Assembly: GCA_900696515.1 (NCBI GenBank) | Contig: CAADGK010000044.1 | Location: 1-33,679, forward strand | Reading direction: 5' to 3' | DNA from: an uncultured Nitrosospira sp. | Lineage (GTDB): Bacteria; Nitrospirota; Nitrospiria; Nitrospirales; Nitrospiraceae | DNA length: 33,679 nt | Shown: one piece after another, positions 33,235 to 33,679 of the stretch | Layout of the letters: the number at the start of each line of letters is the position of its first letter | Position numbering within the stretch: the stretch's first letter is position 1 | Translations under genes and position numbers: made by a program | The notes under the pieces: model-generated | The model's input: the letters and a program-made list of their open reading frames with translations, nothing else | Database searches by the model: none | Told to the model about the DNA's origin: nothing

Positions 33235-33679
33235 ATGGCGGATTTTATTGCCACAGGAGCCAATGAGACCTTTACCGGCACTGCAGCCGACACGAATGAT
33301 CACGTGTCCTACGCGAACGCCGGCACGGGCGTCAAGGTGAACTTGTCTGTCAGCGGACGGTAGAACACCAAAGGCTCGGGATTCGATACCCTCAGGAGTA
33401 TTGAGAATCTCACCGGCAGCAACTTTAACGATCGCTTATCCGGCAATGCCGCGAACAATATCCTCTCGGGCGGCGTTGGCGATGACCGGCTCGACGGCGG
33501 CGCGGGCGTGGACACCCTCAACGGCGGCGTTGGCGATGACCGGCTCGACGGCGGCGCAGGGGACGATATCCTCAACGGCGGCGACGGCGACGATACGGCC
33601 TCCTACGAGACCGCCGGCGGGAGCGTCATCGCGAGCTTATCAGCCGGCGATGCCGTAGTAAATTTGACGGATGTCGATA
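33235..33679 (+). pseudogene. RTX-type repeat protein 4 with in-frame amber codon (3' end outside window)
   Basis: From ATG 33235, preceded by AAGGAGA, the frame reads MADFIATGANETFTGTAAD...VSYANAGTGVKVNLSVSGR and then TAG at 33361. The same frame stays open to the window end, continuing NTKGSGFDTLRSIENLTGS and regular nonapeptides (LSGGVGDDRLDGGAG). Paralogues have Gln at the stop position (for example GAQNT in RTX 3, encoded by CAA), so a single C-to-T change of CAG explains it. As it stands, translation gives a 42-residue fragment. Either the gene is freshly inactivated, the base is a sequencing error, or there is readthrough; TAG is used as a normal stop elsewhere in this window (permease gene). 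Confidence 0.75.

Noticed and set aside
33361-33363. Programmed amber readthrough or pyrrolysine at the RTX 4 stop
   Set aside because: No stem-loop signal was seen nearby, and TAG ends the permease gene in the same window. A point mutation or sequencing error is simpler.
28307-33679. Dense short repeats that could suggest a CRISPR array or satellite
   Set aside because: The period follows 27-nt nonapeptide codons in frame, with no constant repeat/unique spacer pattern. It is explained by RTX coding sequence.

Overview
The window is about 33.7 kb of GC-rich bacterial DNA. The gene families, the joined order rplU-rpmA-obgE-proB-nadD-rsfS and the gap-pgk-tpiA-secG run suggest a Nitrospira-like member of the Nitrospirota. 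This assignment rests on recall of gene content, not on a database search. No rRNA, tRNA, CRISPR array, transposase or integrase was seen.

Layout. (1) 1-2333: end of a nitrate/sulfonate/taurine-type ABC importer operon (ATPase, permease, exported beta-rich protein), start-stop coupled. (2) 2365-4640, minus: YdjM-like membrane hydrolase, trmL and galE. (3) 4835-6580: exported TPR protein. (4) 6526-8339: a patch of toxin-antitoxin-type genes. It holds a HicB-like antitoxin whose HicA partner survives only as a 12-residue stub, an intact addiction-module antitoxin/ParE pair, and a zeta-like kinase that overlaps an easily missed 51-residue partner gene and sits 8 nt behind bioB. (5) 8348-14896, minus: bioB, a LapA/LapB-like fusion, then rsfS, nadD, proB, obgE, rpmA and rplU, with a strong sigma70-type promoter in front of rplU. 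(6) 15115-20105: pilZ and ilvE (plus), then secG, tpiA, pgk and gap (minus), read from a clear promoter upstream of gap. (7) 20341-24940: mutS2, a small lipoprotein, an SPFH/band-7 lipoprotein and a convergent proline-rich lipoprotein.

(8) From about 25 kb the character changes to an accessory, cell-surface region. After an 865-bp stretch without a credible gene comes a large exported di-heme peroxidase (MauG/CcpA type). It is followed by at least four tandem RTX-type calcium-binding proteins. These are almost entirely Gly-Asp-Asn nonapeptide repeats plus a serralysin-type C-terminal secretion domain ending in Asp-Ile-hydrophobic-Leu, with no enzyme domain. Each has its own Shine-Dalgarno site; the spacers before copies 1, 3 and 4 are rich in hairpins, and copies 2 and 3 are followed by near-identical GC hairpins. 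The fourth copy carries an in-frame amber codon at 33361 and runs off the window.

The core genes (glycolysis, ribosome assembly, proline and NAD synthesis, biotin, protein export) are ordinary. The points most worth attention are the RTX array, the toxin-antitoxin patch with the zeta-linked small gene, and the start of rsfS, which seems to lack a canonical start codon.
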